This document shows positions 10,685-22,085 of a DNA stretch of 64,000 nt, one piece after another (the first letter of the stretch is position 1; each line of letters opens with the position of its first letter). The stretch covers positions 25,854,098 to 25,918,097 of the forward strand of contig NC_063439.1 of assembly GCF_020379485.1 (NCBI RefSeq). The letters run 5' to 3'. Made by a program: the position numbers and the translations under genes. The notes beneath the pieces are model-generated. The model ran no database searches and was not told the DNA's origin. It saw only the letters and a list, made by a program, of their open reading frames with translations. This stretch comes from Brassica napus. Its lineage: Eukaryota > Streptophyta > Magnoliopsida > Brassicales > Brassicaceae.

Positions 10685-13600
10685 TGGTTTTAGCTATCAT
10701 ACAAAAAATCAAATATATGGTTTAAATTATTTGGAATATACTCAAATCGTTTTATGAACTTTGCAATAGCTCAAATATCATATGTACTTAGCAAAAAGTA
10801 CTTATGGCTCAAGATAAATCATCAAACTACGTACAACCACTTGATGTGTTATCTATCTTATTATGCTTAGTTTTTAATCACTTATTTTATCAAGAGTATA
10901 TTATAATTCCATTTGAAAGAAAGAGAAAAGAGAGGCTAAAGGAGAAAAGAGGAGGATATAAAGCATTAGAGTCGAGAGAGCAAAAGGGAATATATGGAAA
11001 CTTGTTATAAAGAACAAACGGGTAAGAAAAAGCTTTACATTATTTTTATTAAAGCGATATGTTGTTTTAATTCCAGATTCCGCTTTTTGTTGGTTCACCA
11101 CTTCTCATAGCTCATACTTTCGTGAATTTAGTTTAAAGTTTTGTTACTAAAATATGTTTCCTAGCTGTGCTACTGCTATATATACTGAATAAATTAAGCT
11201 GTTGACAGAACATAGTTTTAAGCTAATATTTCTTGTTCGAACATTTGTTAAGAGAAAAAAAAACATGTTTAAGTTATGTATGGAATCACCATGGCCATAT
11301 ATGAAAGGAATCAATAGTAAACGTTTGGAACATTTACGGTAATTCAGAGTCGTTGCCGAACTAGAAATATTCTTCCACCACCTATATGTTTTTAATTAAA
11401 TTAAAAAAAAATACTGAGATTCAGAATAAATCAATGAAGCATATACCAGGCAACAAGATTTTTTTATTTGTAGTCGCACGAGAGTGAGAGGTAACGATTG
11501 ATCACTTATTTTCTAAAGCGAATTAAAATAAAGATGACTAATTATTCTAAAATTTAGTGGATGCAAAAGAGAGAAAGAAGGGGAACATCTGATTTAACTG
11601 ATTACCATAAACTAGGACAGATATTCACATAAATTAACAATACTGAAAGAGACCTGAGAGTCGCAGAATCTTCCCACCTGGCTTTAGTGAAGTGGTCAGG
11701 AAGGTAAAAGCTTAGAAATATCGTAAACATTTTTTTATCACATTTTCTCACTCGCGTTCTTTTATATCTCCTCCATATATTGCATTGTCTTTCAAATGTA
11801 ATTCTTATCTAGGTTCGATTAAAAACAATGAACTAATTTGACATACCTAAAGAGTTAGCTTATAGCTATATTCTTATGAAACAATGAATAACTAGATTTT
11901 TGGACATCTATGAATTAATTAGAAGATATGAATTGAAAAGATTTATGATATACTTTAACATATATGTTATTTCAAGATTTTAATTATGAAAAGATCAAAA
12001 GTGTTTTTTGAAATATCGAATAAAATAAAACATAAGACTCAATTTTCATTGTGTAAATAGTGAAACTTAAACTATTTTTGCTGTTGTTAATCTGATCAAG
12101 TTTAAACTGAAAGAAGTTAATTGGTTTGCTCTATCTAGAGAAATTAGTTTGCAAAAGTTACATCAGGAAACAAAGTTCTTTACCAAACAATTCGTGTGAG
12201 AGAATTCACCTACAAATGGAATCAAAGGTAGTGAAAAAAAAATCATATACATCCAGGATTAAACATGAGTCATCCGAGAGATTAACTGGAGAAGGCTGGA
12301 AGGGCCGAGACATCTTGAATCTAGACATGTACTGCATACTAATAATTTTTATTTGCTTGATATAGATTCTAAACTTTCGGATTCAACTATTTTATATATA
12401 ATGTTGACAAAAAAAACTATTTATTTTCACAGTTTAATCTTATTTAGTGATTAAGTAGCCCATTGGCATCTAATCCCACATTAAATCTTTTTTTTATTGA
12501 CTGAACACATCAAATCTTCGAACAGCCGACATGCATATCCTTACATTTTGGATATCCCCTTCAAACACTTCATATATTTCTTCAAATTTCTTCACATATA
12601 TTTATATGGTATATTAGTCTATTAATGTATATGTTCCTAACTTCCTATTTACTTATCATTATCCTTTGTTTATCTATTTTTAGTTATCCAAAACTTAGAA
12701 ACCTTTAATTACTAAATTTAAATCCAGAACTAACAGTTAGTTATTTATATCAATATCATTCATGCCCTAGCTAGGGTTTAAGCAGTGAGTAGAAGTTAGA
12801 TTGGAAATATCTCCTCTAACAACAATCTCATTAATAATCAGAGATGCAGTAAAACAAAACTTTGCAGACAGAACCGATCCAGTTCAGCTAAAGTCAGTTT
12901 CTTATGTGTTAAAATACTCAGGATTTTGTCCGGTATTGTCTATACTGGAGAATTTCTGTCCAGAAATCGTAATCGAATTCTAACAAATAAATTTCTTTTT
13001 TTCACACATAACGTTGTCGATCTGCAACACTATATATAGGACCAGAGCAAACCTGAATCCTGAAACAATGAAGTCTAGATCAGTTCGGGTGGGGAAACCA
13101 CACGTAATAGATAGTCCCATATCTCTAGTTGTGTAACCAAACAAATTGAGACATGAAAACAATATAAAAATATAACGATGAACGGAACGTAACGTAACTT
13201 AGACTACTCGTATCTTTATCCTCTTTTGGAGGCCATAAAAAGTAGAAAAATGAACTCTTTTGCAAGCCGACAAAGAAAAAAGAGTCTTTTGAAATTTTAT
13301 AGTTTTGACATAAGTTTTAGTGCCTTAAGTATATTCTTGTATTTCTCTACTATTAGATAGTAGCTTTTTTATTAAAAATATATTTTGTTTAAATTTACAA
13401 GCACCATATATCTTATTTACTACTAACGGGTCAAGTAAACAGAACAGAAAACTGATCTGAGTCAAAAAGAGAAGAAAAAAAAATCCATACACCAACTGCG
13501 TTGGAATAAGAAAGAATACAACCAAAACCTAAACTAGAGTTGTATTTAACAACAAAAACACACAGATTATATTTTTGTTTTAAAAATTATTTATACTTTA

Positions 13601-13907
13601 TTTTTGTAAAGAACATTACAGAGATAATGAAAAGGACCAAAAATACTAAAACGAGAATAATTTATAACTGGATAACTAAGCCGTCGCATTAAACTAGTAG
13701 TAGCAAGTAGTATTGACGACGGTTGAATCTGTTGATTGCTAAATTAACGATAATAAACGCAAAATAATATTGTAGCTGCCACAAACAACCATGACCCGTT
13801 TTTTGCCCTTGAATCCATAAAATAGGTAGTGTCTATAATTGACCTTGCTCAATAAAAAAAGCCGAAAACATCACACACGTAGATCAGCAAAACTTGAGTT
13901 ATCTGGA
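10685..13907. other. AT-rich intergenic stretch, no supported gene
   Basis: Several frames of 60-80 codons occur (10804-11010, 12126-12365, 12801-12983 plus; 12980-13162, 13325-13525 minus). None has a recognisable domain, a splice partner or coding-like composition. The 12801-12983 stretch is less AT-rich than its surroundings and could be a relic, but I cannot name it. No tandem repeats of note. Confidence 0.4.
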
Positions 13908-14372
13908 GTTGTTAACTCTACTGGTAAAATCTATTGTCTTAAAAGTAAATATATTAGATTTGAGTCTCATCAGATGCGAACGAGGAATTTAACAACCGAT
14001 TTCTTATATCTAATCTGAAATTATGAATTTTCTCATAACTTCTTAAATTAAAAAAACAAAAAAGATGAGTTTAAAAATATAACCAGCCCATGTTAATACC
14101 GGGATGACAAGTGGATTTATTATTCTAACCAACCGAGTCAGTCTAGATCCCGAGCTGTTAGCTTTAATGGCAAAACCTTCTGCCTAATAGCCAGTTTCGC
14201 GTCTCACCAGTTACTGAAAAAGGATTTAGCAACCGGTTATTGTCCATAACTCAAAGAGATTATAAACTTCGATCCAGAACTTTTTATATTAGAAATATAA
14301 CCAGATCAGATTAGTATGGGCGGGAGACGTGGATTTATCGGTCTGACCAACCGAGTCAGTCTAGACTTGAAA
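13908..14372. repeat. diverged tandem duplication (~218-247 bp units) with tRNA-like boxes
   Basis: Two head-to-tail copies, about 13908-14154 and 14155-14372. They share an identical 20-bp block (ACCAACCGAGTCAGTCTAGA at 14128-14147 and 14346-14365, offset 218), an AAATATAACCAG block with the same offset, and an opening GTTA-CT-TA-TGG segment. Each copy opens with a segment like a pol III A box and carries a B-box-like TTTGAGTCTCA or TTTCGCGTCTCA about 45-50 nt further on. This suggests a degenerate tRNA-derived SINE or tRNA relic, but the match is loose. There is no coding capacity. Confidence 0.5.
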
Positions 14373-15789
14373 CACTGGTTACATAAAAATTATATAATAT
14401 ACTGTAATCAAAGAATAACATGTAAAAAAGAAGAAGAATATAAGATAAAGGAGAGTGCAAAATATTCGTGAGTCCGTATTTTATACAGACAAAGGGGATA
14501 TTCAGACAGAAATCAAAGTTAAGAAGTAAGTCGAAACGTGTCCACGAGAGAATCTCTTTTGTGCGTGCTTTGCATGGGATGCTAAAAAAGAAACAACTCT
14601 TTACTTTTCGTCAAAATTAAAAATTGAAATTCATTCCCGAATTAAAAGAAAAGAAAAAGAGGTAACTAAAGTTGGATTCTTAAGAAGAATCTTTAGAAAA
14701 GTTAAGGGTTGGAGTCTTGCAGATGAAGATTTTAATAGGTTTGAACAAAGCGAGCAAACTTCAGTTACAAAAACAAAAACAAAGCGACCAAACCAATCAA
14801 AATTTTCAGAAGTTTATTGTTATTTTCTTGTGTTGTAATATGATGATGATTTTAATTTTTGAGATAGAAAAGATTATTTCTCGTGTTCTAATTTTAGGGG
14901 TAGTTTGTTAACTTTTATTCAATAAAAAGTTTATTCAAAGAGATGGATGATGGAATTCGAGACTAATAATACAAAGGGAATTCCACAATGACTGGTTAAC
15001 GTGATGAGGGAATGAGGTACCTTCTGTTTTTTAAGAAAATACTTTTTATGTTTATATTTTTTTATTTTCGCCAGCTTTAACGTTTCATGCAAAGTCCTGT
15101 ATTGCTATTATCCTGTTATATCATCTGCATATTCTAACATGATAGATTTTTACAGAACACATGAGCGAACAATCCAACATAGATATACGTGTATATTCGT
15201 GGCTATGTGCATCTAGAATCATAATATACATATATGATATGTATATATCAATTGTGTGTATAGTGTATGCTCTAAGATTTTACATGTAAATTCAAGGATT
15301 TTTAGTCTAGTCATTAAGGATGTAGATCAACATGAATTATATTAATTGTTAGGTTTCATGCACGTTAAAGTTAAAAATAAACTAGCAATGAACGGATTGA
15401 CTGATGATGTATATATTATTTAGATCATATTGTAGTTTTTAATGTGGAATTGTTGACATATTCTTTTGATATGTTGGTCTTCCGATGTTATTTGGACTCT
15501 AGTAACATAATAATCATAAGGCGAAATTTGGACCTCAACAAAATATCAATTGCTGAATATCTTTTTTCACACTGGAAATTCATTCATGATAGAAAGATCA
15601 GTTGCTGAACTAGCGTATACAATAATGGACCACTCAGTTGATTTTTTAAAGAAGATTATGAAAAATATACATTTGTAAAAGCATCTAACATTTTTCTTTA
15701 TAAAATTTTCACCACGTGTATATTAAGTTAACAACTATGTTGACAATTTATTACGTTAAAAACTATGTTATTCTAGGATATAAGCAATT
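14373..15789. other. intergenic stretch left of the tRNA gene
   Basis: AT-rich sequence with no supported gene. The 64-codon plus frame at 14717-14911 is Lys/Gln/Ile-rich and has no domain. Immediately before the tRNA, a CAA at 15785-15787 is the usual plant pol III initiation context. Confidence 0.4.
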
Positions 15790-15862
15790 GGGGATGTAGC
15801 TCAAATGGTAGAGCGCTCGCTTTGCATGCGAGAGGCACGGGGTTCGATCCCCCGCATCTCCA
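15790..15862 (+). tRNA. tRNA-Ala (anticodon UGC)
   Basis: 73 nt, intronless. The acceptor arms GGGGATG and CATCTCC pair with one wobble, and the discriminator is A. The D arm has the A box (TAGCTCAAATGG). The anticodon stem CTCGC/GCGAG encloses loop TTTGCAT with anticodon TGC, which decodes GCA and other Ala codons. The T arm has the B box GGTTCGATCC with five G-C pairs. CCA is not encoded, as expected for a nuclear gene. A T4 pol III terminator follows 8 nt downstream. The intact cloverleaf suggests a functional gene. It lies between EFM and the QUL2-like gene. Confidence 0.96.
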
Positions 15863-15870
15863 CTAGACCA

Positions 15871-15874
15871 TTTT
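15871..15874 (+). terminator. RNA polymerase III T4 terminator
   Basis: First TTTT run after the mature tRNA 3' end, 8 nt downstream. Standard pol III stop signal. Confidence 0.7.
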
Positions 15875-16452
15875 AATATTAGGTCTTTCATCTTTTGAAA
15901 ACATTCATCCATGAAAATCTTTACTTCACAATAAATTTCAATTTTCTCTCTCTCAGAAAAAGAATATTGCACTTTACACTTTCTTTGTAAGAGTTTAACA
16001 GATTCAGAGATTAATAGTTTAAATACATTTCTCCAAAACAATAAAATTTAAAAGAAGTAATATCGTTTACAAAACTAAACAGCAAACAAAAATTGGATGA
16101 AAGAAAATATATAGCTACAGTATTGTTCCAAGAGCAAAAAATAAAAATGAAAGAATATAGAATCTAAATTCTTTCTTCTACTCATAGCTACAGCTTCCAC
16201 TCTTACAAAACCTTCTTCAAGTGTTCATCTTCTGTCCGAGAAAAATAAATAATCTCTCTCAATAATTTGCAGGAGGCATCATCTGGATCTGTTTAGAACA
16301 AAATATCACATACTGATTCATTATTAGTAGCTCAGGATTTGAATTAGACACCTAACAAAGCAAGTAAGAGAGAACTCACCCGTGAAAAGATTGTGTAGTA
16401 GGGACTAGTGAGTGTTTGTTTATGTGTAGTGAAAGAAGAATCTATTTTTGAG
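15875..16452. other. 3' flank of the QUL2-like gene
   Basis: No separate gene is seen. The part adjoining 16453 is expected to hold the methyltransferase 3' UTR (minus strand). Its length cannot be fixed without transcript data. Confidence 0.4.
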
Positions 16453-19093
16453 TTATTTTTTGAGAAAAGGTTTTTGACAGACAAGAAGTCTTTGGTCGCT
16501 ACCGTCTTGAAGATCAATGACACGTGCTTCCCAACGCACTCGAGTTGCCATTGCACGTGCCAACTCGATCACTCCCAACTTGTCGCTTATTACAACCCAT
16601 CCCTATATTAAATCAATCACACAAAACGTCAAGTTCTTTTTTTCCTTTGAGATCTTCTTGTAGAAAAACAAGAATCTGTGTTTTATATTATATAAACCTC
16701 AGGGCGGAGAATCCGATCCATCTCCAAGAACAAGTCCATTAGGCTACACCGTTCTGAACTAAGATGCGTGAGAAGTTCATTGGCATGAAGCATGTCATAC
16801 GTTCGTGGATACGTTGGGAATGGTTCACACCTGCGCAAGTGAACAAAGAAGATATTCAAGAATCTCATATTTTGATAAGAAGGGCTTCTTCTTTAACCAT
16901 CTACGCACTCACCAGTCATGTAGAACACCGGAAAAGCCACGGTCAAGTATGATAGGAAGAGTATTACGTGCATTAACTGGAACCACATTCATCACCCAAG
17001 CGGATTTTCCTTGTTCGAGCAAAGCGGAGTTTAAGTTCCCAAAACGAGCATTCATGTCCATCACATTACGTATCATGTTGAAAGGAGGGAGAGGATCTTC
17101 ATCACCGGGTCTCTTTGGGTGGTCAGAGAATATCAAAGGTGTAAGCAAGGACCAATAGTTTTTAAGTGCTGATCTCCATACTTGTGTATCCTCAGAGAAC
17201 TCTTCAGGTTTTACACCTGAAAGTAAACAAAACAAACTGTTTTAGATTTCTGAAAGTACTAAAAGTGATCATTTGAACAATGAAAGAGATACTTTCCATG
17301 AATTTCAAGCTCAGCTGAGGTAGTTCCTGCAACAGCAGACCTGTTCTGGATAGGGATCCAGCGTTTACTCGTTGTTCCGCTTATACATGGAACCAGTGGG
17401 TGGTAATAAGGAACACTATCTCCATCTTTGCAAAGAGGTATAGAATCTTGAGAACTATGCACAAGAAACAAGATAGCATCAGTAGAGGAAAGACAAGGAT
17501 ATACACTTTTAATGACAACACTAGTCGTGGGCACAAAACCCCGAACCGAAACCTTCAAATATCCAAACGGTTCCTATATTTCTATATAAAAAATAACCGA
17601 ACCGAGAATTTACCGATTCATTTATCCTCTAGCCCCTACTCGAACTACCTGATACCCGAAATACCCAACCCGAACCGATACTCGAAAAACAGACTTGAAC
17701 CAATACCCGAAATGCCCAGGCATAGACAACACCATGCCTGAGGATCATACTTACCGAGAGGAATAGCAATTTGAATCTGCAGTTTTCTGCCAGAGAAACG
17801 ACTCATCCTGCTGAGCTGTTAGACTCCAGCATATCTTCTTAGACAACTCATTCACACGTGTCGAGATGCTCGTTTTCTTCGTATCTGGCAAGTTCCCCTG
17901 TGCTTTGTTCGTAGGAGAAGTTAAAACAAAGTACCCTCCCGGTTTCAGAACACGATCCACTTCCAGAAGTAGCATTGCATCTGCTCAAGAGACAAAAACA
18001 GAAAACGTCATCATGTCTCAGCCTAAAGGAACCAAACATACATGTCGATGTAATAATTACCTTTGATATCCCAAGTAATGCCACATTGAGCACAATGAAC
18101 CATGTCAAAAGACAGTGATGGATAAGGAAGCTGTTTTGAGAAGAAATTGCCAATCATTGCAGGAAGACCTCTCTCTAAAGCTAACTGGACTTGGCTCCCA
18201 GTTGCTTCATACTTTGCAATACATATAGGCATCAGCTTTAACGACACTAGATGCGCACCAAAGCTTCCAAATCCACAACCTATGTCTAACACAGTCCTTA
18301 CCTGCAAACACACATCATAAGTAATCTCATAAGCTGGAACCAAAAAATTAATAATCTCAAGAAAAACTTACACCCGCTTGAGCAAACTCAGTATCGCTTC
18401 CTAAGCCAATCATCTCAGCGATTTGACGAGCATAGTCTTTGACCCCATCAAAGATCAGACCGTCTTCCGAGTGAAATGTAATTTGATTCTCTTCAAGCAA
18501 CATTAACCTAACAATGACAACAAGCAAAAAGATCAATACATGAGGAAACTATTAAGTGTCAAAAAGCAAGAGGACCTTGTTGTAACGGTTCCAGACGAAA
18601 GAAACTGGTCTTTAGTTATCTTCACGTTCCCACTCCAAATGATATCTCTGCCAAGAGGCCACCGAAGTGGTATCTTATAGTCTCTTGGAGGACGAACAAC
18701 ACACCTCTCTTTCTCTCTCTCAAACTCGCAATGCCTATCCAACTCATCACCCTCTTGAAGCCCAGCAAGCAAGTTCCCTGTGACGTTATAGCAAGGCACG
18801 TAGCTCTCTCTTTCTTTACCGCAGAGAGGAAACTCTTTCAGACTAGTCCCTAGCGAGAGAGACCTCAGATCAAGGTAATCAACAGCGGCTTGCTCCTTTA
18901 TCCTCCTATAGTTACTATAAATGTTGGGCACACGTGTTGAAGAACCGGTCGAAGAAGCCTCGTATGAAGTGGACGTCAAGGGTGATAAAATTGTAAGTAG
19001 AGCCACAACGCCGAGGATGAAGAAGAGCAACCCTTTGATCCGTGGTCTGAGACCGAACACAGAGGAAACACTCTTGTACCAAGGACTTGTCAT
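16453..19093 (-). CDS. QUL2: QUASIMODO2-like pectin methyltransferase (DUF248/PMT family)
   Basis: Eight exons give 621 codons plus TAA: 19093-18576, 18507-18372, 18301-18061, 17980-17755, 17454-17297, 17216-16913, 16830-16698 and 16602-16453. Residues about 20-40 (GLLFFILGVVALLTIL) form a type II signal anchor, so the catalytic part would face the Golgi lumen. The SAM-binding motif VLDIGCGFGSFG is at about residue 221. Further family blocks are KERCVVRPPRDYKIPLRWP, FDMVHCAQC, GGYFVLTSP, NVMDMNARFGN, and the C-terminal VVISDKLGVIE and LLVCQKPF. QUA2/QUL proteins methylesterify homogalacturonan. Arabidopsis QUL2 (AT2G03480) is very similar and about 15 residues shorter. All introns are GT-AG except intron 5, which starts GA in the phase needed to keep the frame (see findings). 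A 219-nt 5' UTR intron (19452-19234) is likely. Intron 4 contains a MITE. Function depends on how intron 5 is spliced. Confidence 0.88.
17514..17732. mobile_element. hAT-like MITE (203 bp, 17522-17724) with 8-bp target duplication, in QUL2 intron 4
   Basis: GACAACAC occurs at 17514-17521 and again at 17725-17732, the 8-bp target-site duplication expected for hAT elements. The element starts TAGTCGTGGGCA and its inverted right end reads TATGCCTGGGCA (9 of 12 match). The interior is rich in CCGAACC and ACCCGAA motifs, common in short plant hAT-derived repeats. It lies wholly within intron 4 and leaves both splice sites intact, which explains why that intron (300 nt) is 3-4 times longer than its neighbours. 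Confidence 0.75.
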
Positions 19094-19975
19094 AGTGTTA
19101 AGATTTCTCTAACAAAGTCTTAATCTTGAAGCCATTTGTGGAACAAAGGCTAAGTCTTTTTTGACCACTGTTATGATCCAAATCAGGAAATGGGCACTGA
19201 TAGAGACATGTAAGGACAATTCAAACCATGTACCTGCAAGCAAATCTTGCAGATCAAACATCCCAAAAAGGAAACATTACTTTAATTAGCTAGTGAAGAG
19301 AATTTTGCTTTTTTCGTCGACGAAAGAAAAAAAAAATCAAATCTTGAAGCTTTTCATGATGAGATCTCGAGAATGGAGATCAGATCAGACAGAACAGTAA
19401 TTTCCCGACAAGGACGGTAATTAGATTAGGGTTTTTGAGAAGCGTAGTGTACCTGTAATAGATTGCTGGAAAAGGATTTAGCTTTCGACCAACAATGGCA
19501 AAGATTGAAGACAAAAGAGGATGAGAGATTCCAATTATATGGGCGCTCTGTAATCTGTGTAGAGTTCGTTTATGAAATTTCGTTTATTTTAATTGTTTAT
19601 TTTATGAATATATTTGTAAATTATTACCATTAAATGAATGAGATGATTAACGAAAAATTCAATAAAGTGATTAAATTCTAACTAGATCTGGATAAATGTG
19701 TGAGTAACTTTTTCAAAACAAGAAAATAATATTTTTTTTGTTAATTTAATTCCAGCAAAGAAAAACAGTCATGAAAGAAGCATAGGAGGCGAATAATTGC
19801 AATTCGTGGCTCACTTTTCTTTTTGTCGTCATTTAATAAATTGGTCTCTTTGTCCCTTTTTATATTTATTATTAGTTTGAAAAAACATTTTATTAATTAT
19901 TATAATGCTGTTGTTGGGGAGCAATAATACTCCACTACAAGTCTACAAGAAATTTTTTTTTTTTCTACTCTCTGT
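19094..19975. other. 5' UTR and promoter region of the QUL2-like gene
   Basis: 19094-19233 and about 19453-19550 are likely 5' UTR exons around a probable intron (donor ACAG/GTACAC, acceptor TTGCAG/GTACAT on the minus strand). Beyond about 19560 lies AT-rich promoter-side sequence with no gene. The transcription start is not decided by the sequence. Confidence 0.45.
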
Positions 19976-20289
19976 TAGGTTCAAGGGTCAATTAGCCAAA
20001 TAGCCAAAATTTGAAGTGAAATTAAGAGAATAGCATTGATTTTGACGTAATTGGGTAACTAATATTTAAGGCCCATTTGATCCGGTAATACCCTTGGTTG
20101 GTGCAAGTAACCGGTAAAAGATAGAAAGTTAGATGACGTAAACAAATTGAGGTATGGCTAATATTTAAATCACATTTGAGTGAATATAAGGAACCACGTC
20201 ACATATTTATGACCACATACATATGTTTCAGTGTTCTATTCCACATCACCGAAATAAAACAGAATTCTAACCTCACTCACATACTCTAA

Positions 20290-20990
20290 TACTAAACATT
20301 ATCCCAAATCTAACCCATATATACTAAACATTATCCAAATCCCACCCCAACCCCTTAATACTAAACCCTAAACCTTAATCAATAAACCTTAAACTCAAAT
20401 ACATAACTCTAAACCTAAATATAAATTCTAAACCCAAATATAAATTCTAAACCCAAATAGAATGAAACAAAATAAATAATATGGTATATATTGGTAAAAT
20501 TATGAAATGTCTATAATTTCGTAGAAGAAGTTGATGTTGATCCCAACTATACCTCCTCATCTTCTAAATACTAAACCCTAAACTATATTCACTAATCCCT
20601 AAACTCAAATATAAACCATAAACCCAAATAGAATGTAACAAAATAAATAGCATGGTATATATTGGTGAAATTATGAAATATCTATGATTTCATGGAAAAG
20701 GTTAATGTGACCCAACTGTACCCAACTATACCCTAAACTTTAATCCCTAAACCCTAAATATAAACCCTACACGGAAATATAAACCCTAATCCAATGTCAA
20801 CCCCAATCTTTCATAAACTAAACCCAAATGGAACAAAATGATGAAATATCTATGATTTCATGGAAGAAGTTAATGCTGATCCCCCAACCATATCCCCTCA
20901 CCTTCTAAATACTAAACCCTAACTTATATTCACTAAACCCTAAACCAAAATATAAACCCTAAACCCAAATATAAATCCTAAACCCAAATA
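20290..20990. repeat. degenerate telomere-like (CCCTAAA) tract with three diverged internal copies
   Basis: Many ACTAAACCCTAAAC and similar motifs occur, spaced irregularly. Superimposed are three diverged direct copies starting near 20455, 20622 and 20824. Each opens with CCCAAAT(A/G)GAA and AACAAAAT and contains a TATGATTTCATGGAA-like segment followed by a CCCTAAAC run. This is not a clean telomere array. It lies inside the MULE-like element and looks like a repeat amplified within it. Confidence 0.65.
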
Positions 20991-21196
20991 TCAAAGTCTA
21001 AAAAATTACATATATTATGTAAAATTAAATTATATTATGTAATATTAAACTACACAATCTAGATCATAGCACGATATTTACTTGTTCAAAAACTATATTT
21101 CTTAACAAAATAAAACACTCTTTAGTAATCATCAAATGGAATGGAACATGATAAAATAGAAGAGTAGCAGAATATATCGCATTTCATAACAGGAAT

Positions 21197-21304
21197 AGAA
21201 CAAACATAACACATATTGTTTTACATTTCTATTCCATATGCGAATAGAATAGAACAAACATAACACATATTGTTTTACATTTCTATTCCATATGCGAATA
21301 GAAT
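21197..21304. repeat. 2 x 54-bp perfect tandem duplication
   Basis: Copies 21197-21250 and 21251-21304 are identical; each begins AGAACAAACATAACACATAT. The unit length is a multiple of three, so a minus-strand frame through it shows a repeated 18-residue block, which is not evidence of a gene. Perfect identity suggests a recent duplication. Confidence 0.85.
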
Positions 21305-21838
21305 AGAACAAAATAAACAGACACTGTTTATCTTCTCCGATCAACTTCATCCACGGCGAAAAAATGTAACTGTATCTCGCAACATCAGTGGAGATAATAC
21401 ATATAACCGTATCAGAGAGACAGATTTTGTTGTTGATACAGTAAATAGAAGAGAAGAACATACGGTGGTGACGAAAGATGGTGCCGTTTGCATAGATGGA
21501 GGTGATCGCCACTACACAAGTCTTTTCGGCAAGGATCAACACAAATTGGAATGTGAATGCGAATCAGCAAGGGATTGTAATCAGAGAAAACGCGGTGGAA
21601 AGAATCTGGAGTGAAACTATTCAAAGGGGTGTGAATCTGGAAGAGACACGACATATTTTTGCAAAATAGTAATTTTTAATTTTATTTTTTTTCTAGCAGG
21701 TTTCTCCGGTTTCAAACAGGGGTAATACAGCAATACTATATAAAAGACATGTGAAACAGTGAAAAGTTAGGGTAATTGGCTACTCAATCAATTATGCTTT
21801 TTTGTAGCGTCATCTCACCTAATTTCCCTAGGTTCAAG

Positions 21839-22085
21839 CTTGTATTACGTTTTTTTTTGTTAACTAGAAGAAATTTAGGCCTTGGACTCTAATGATTTAA
21901 CGAGTTCAAGTTTGTATATGTTATATAGGAATAATTATTTAACGAGTTCATCATCGGCTTACACTTATCTTTTAACAAAAAAAGAAAATTCTTAATAAAA
22001 TAGCTTTATATACTATGATGTGTGCTTTACGCATTATATAGCTTAGGACCGACACTGTATATGGTCTGTGTTTTAGTCATACAAA
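21839..22085. other. short intergenic spacer between MULE-like element and Helitron end
   Basis: AT-rich spacer with no gene seen. The motif ATTTAACGAGTTCA occurs twice, 42 bp apart. Confidence 0.4.

Larger units (their letters stand above)
19976..21838. mobile_element. MULE-like non-autonomous element (19986-21829) with target-site duplication
   Basis: AGGTTCAAG (9 bp; 10 bp with a preceding T) flanks the element at 19977-19985 and 21830-21838, the duplication length made by Mutator-type transposases. The ends show weak inverted similarity: left GGTCAATTAGCC, inverted right AGGGAAATTAGG, sharing the AATTAG core. The interior has no transposase. It carries telomere-like tracts in the left half and a less AT-rich plus-strand frame (21270-21614) without recognisable domains, perhaps a captured fragment. 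Short or absent TIRs are known in some plant MULEs, so the family assignment is tentative while the TSD is clear. Confidence 0.6.

Noticed and set aside
12801..12983. 60-codon plus-strand frame with fairly normal base composition
   Set aside because: No domain, no splice partners and no recognisable homolog. I cannot support it as a gene.
17400..17741. 113-codon plus-strand frame across QUL2 exon 5 and intron 4
   Set aside because: Antisense shadow of the methyltransferase exon fused to the MITE interior.
21132..21654. Overlapping frames in the right half of the MULE-like element
   Set aside because: They include the 54-bp duplication and lack domains. They are kept only as a possible captured fragment, not called as genes.
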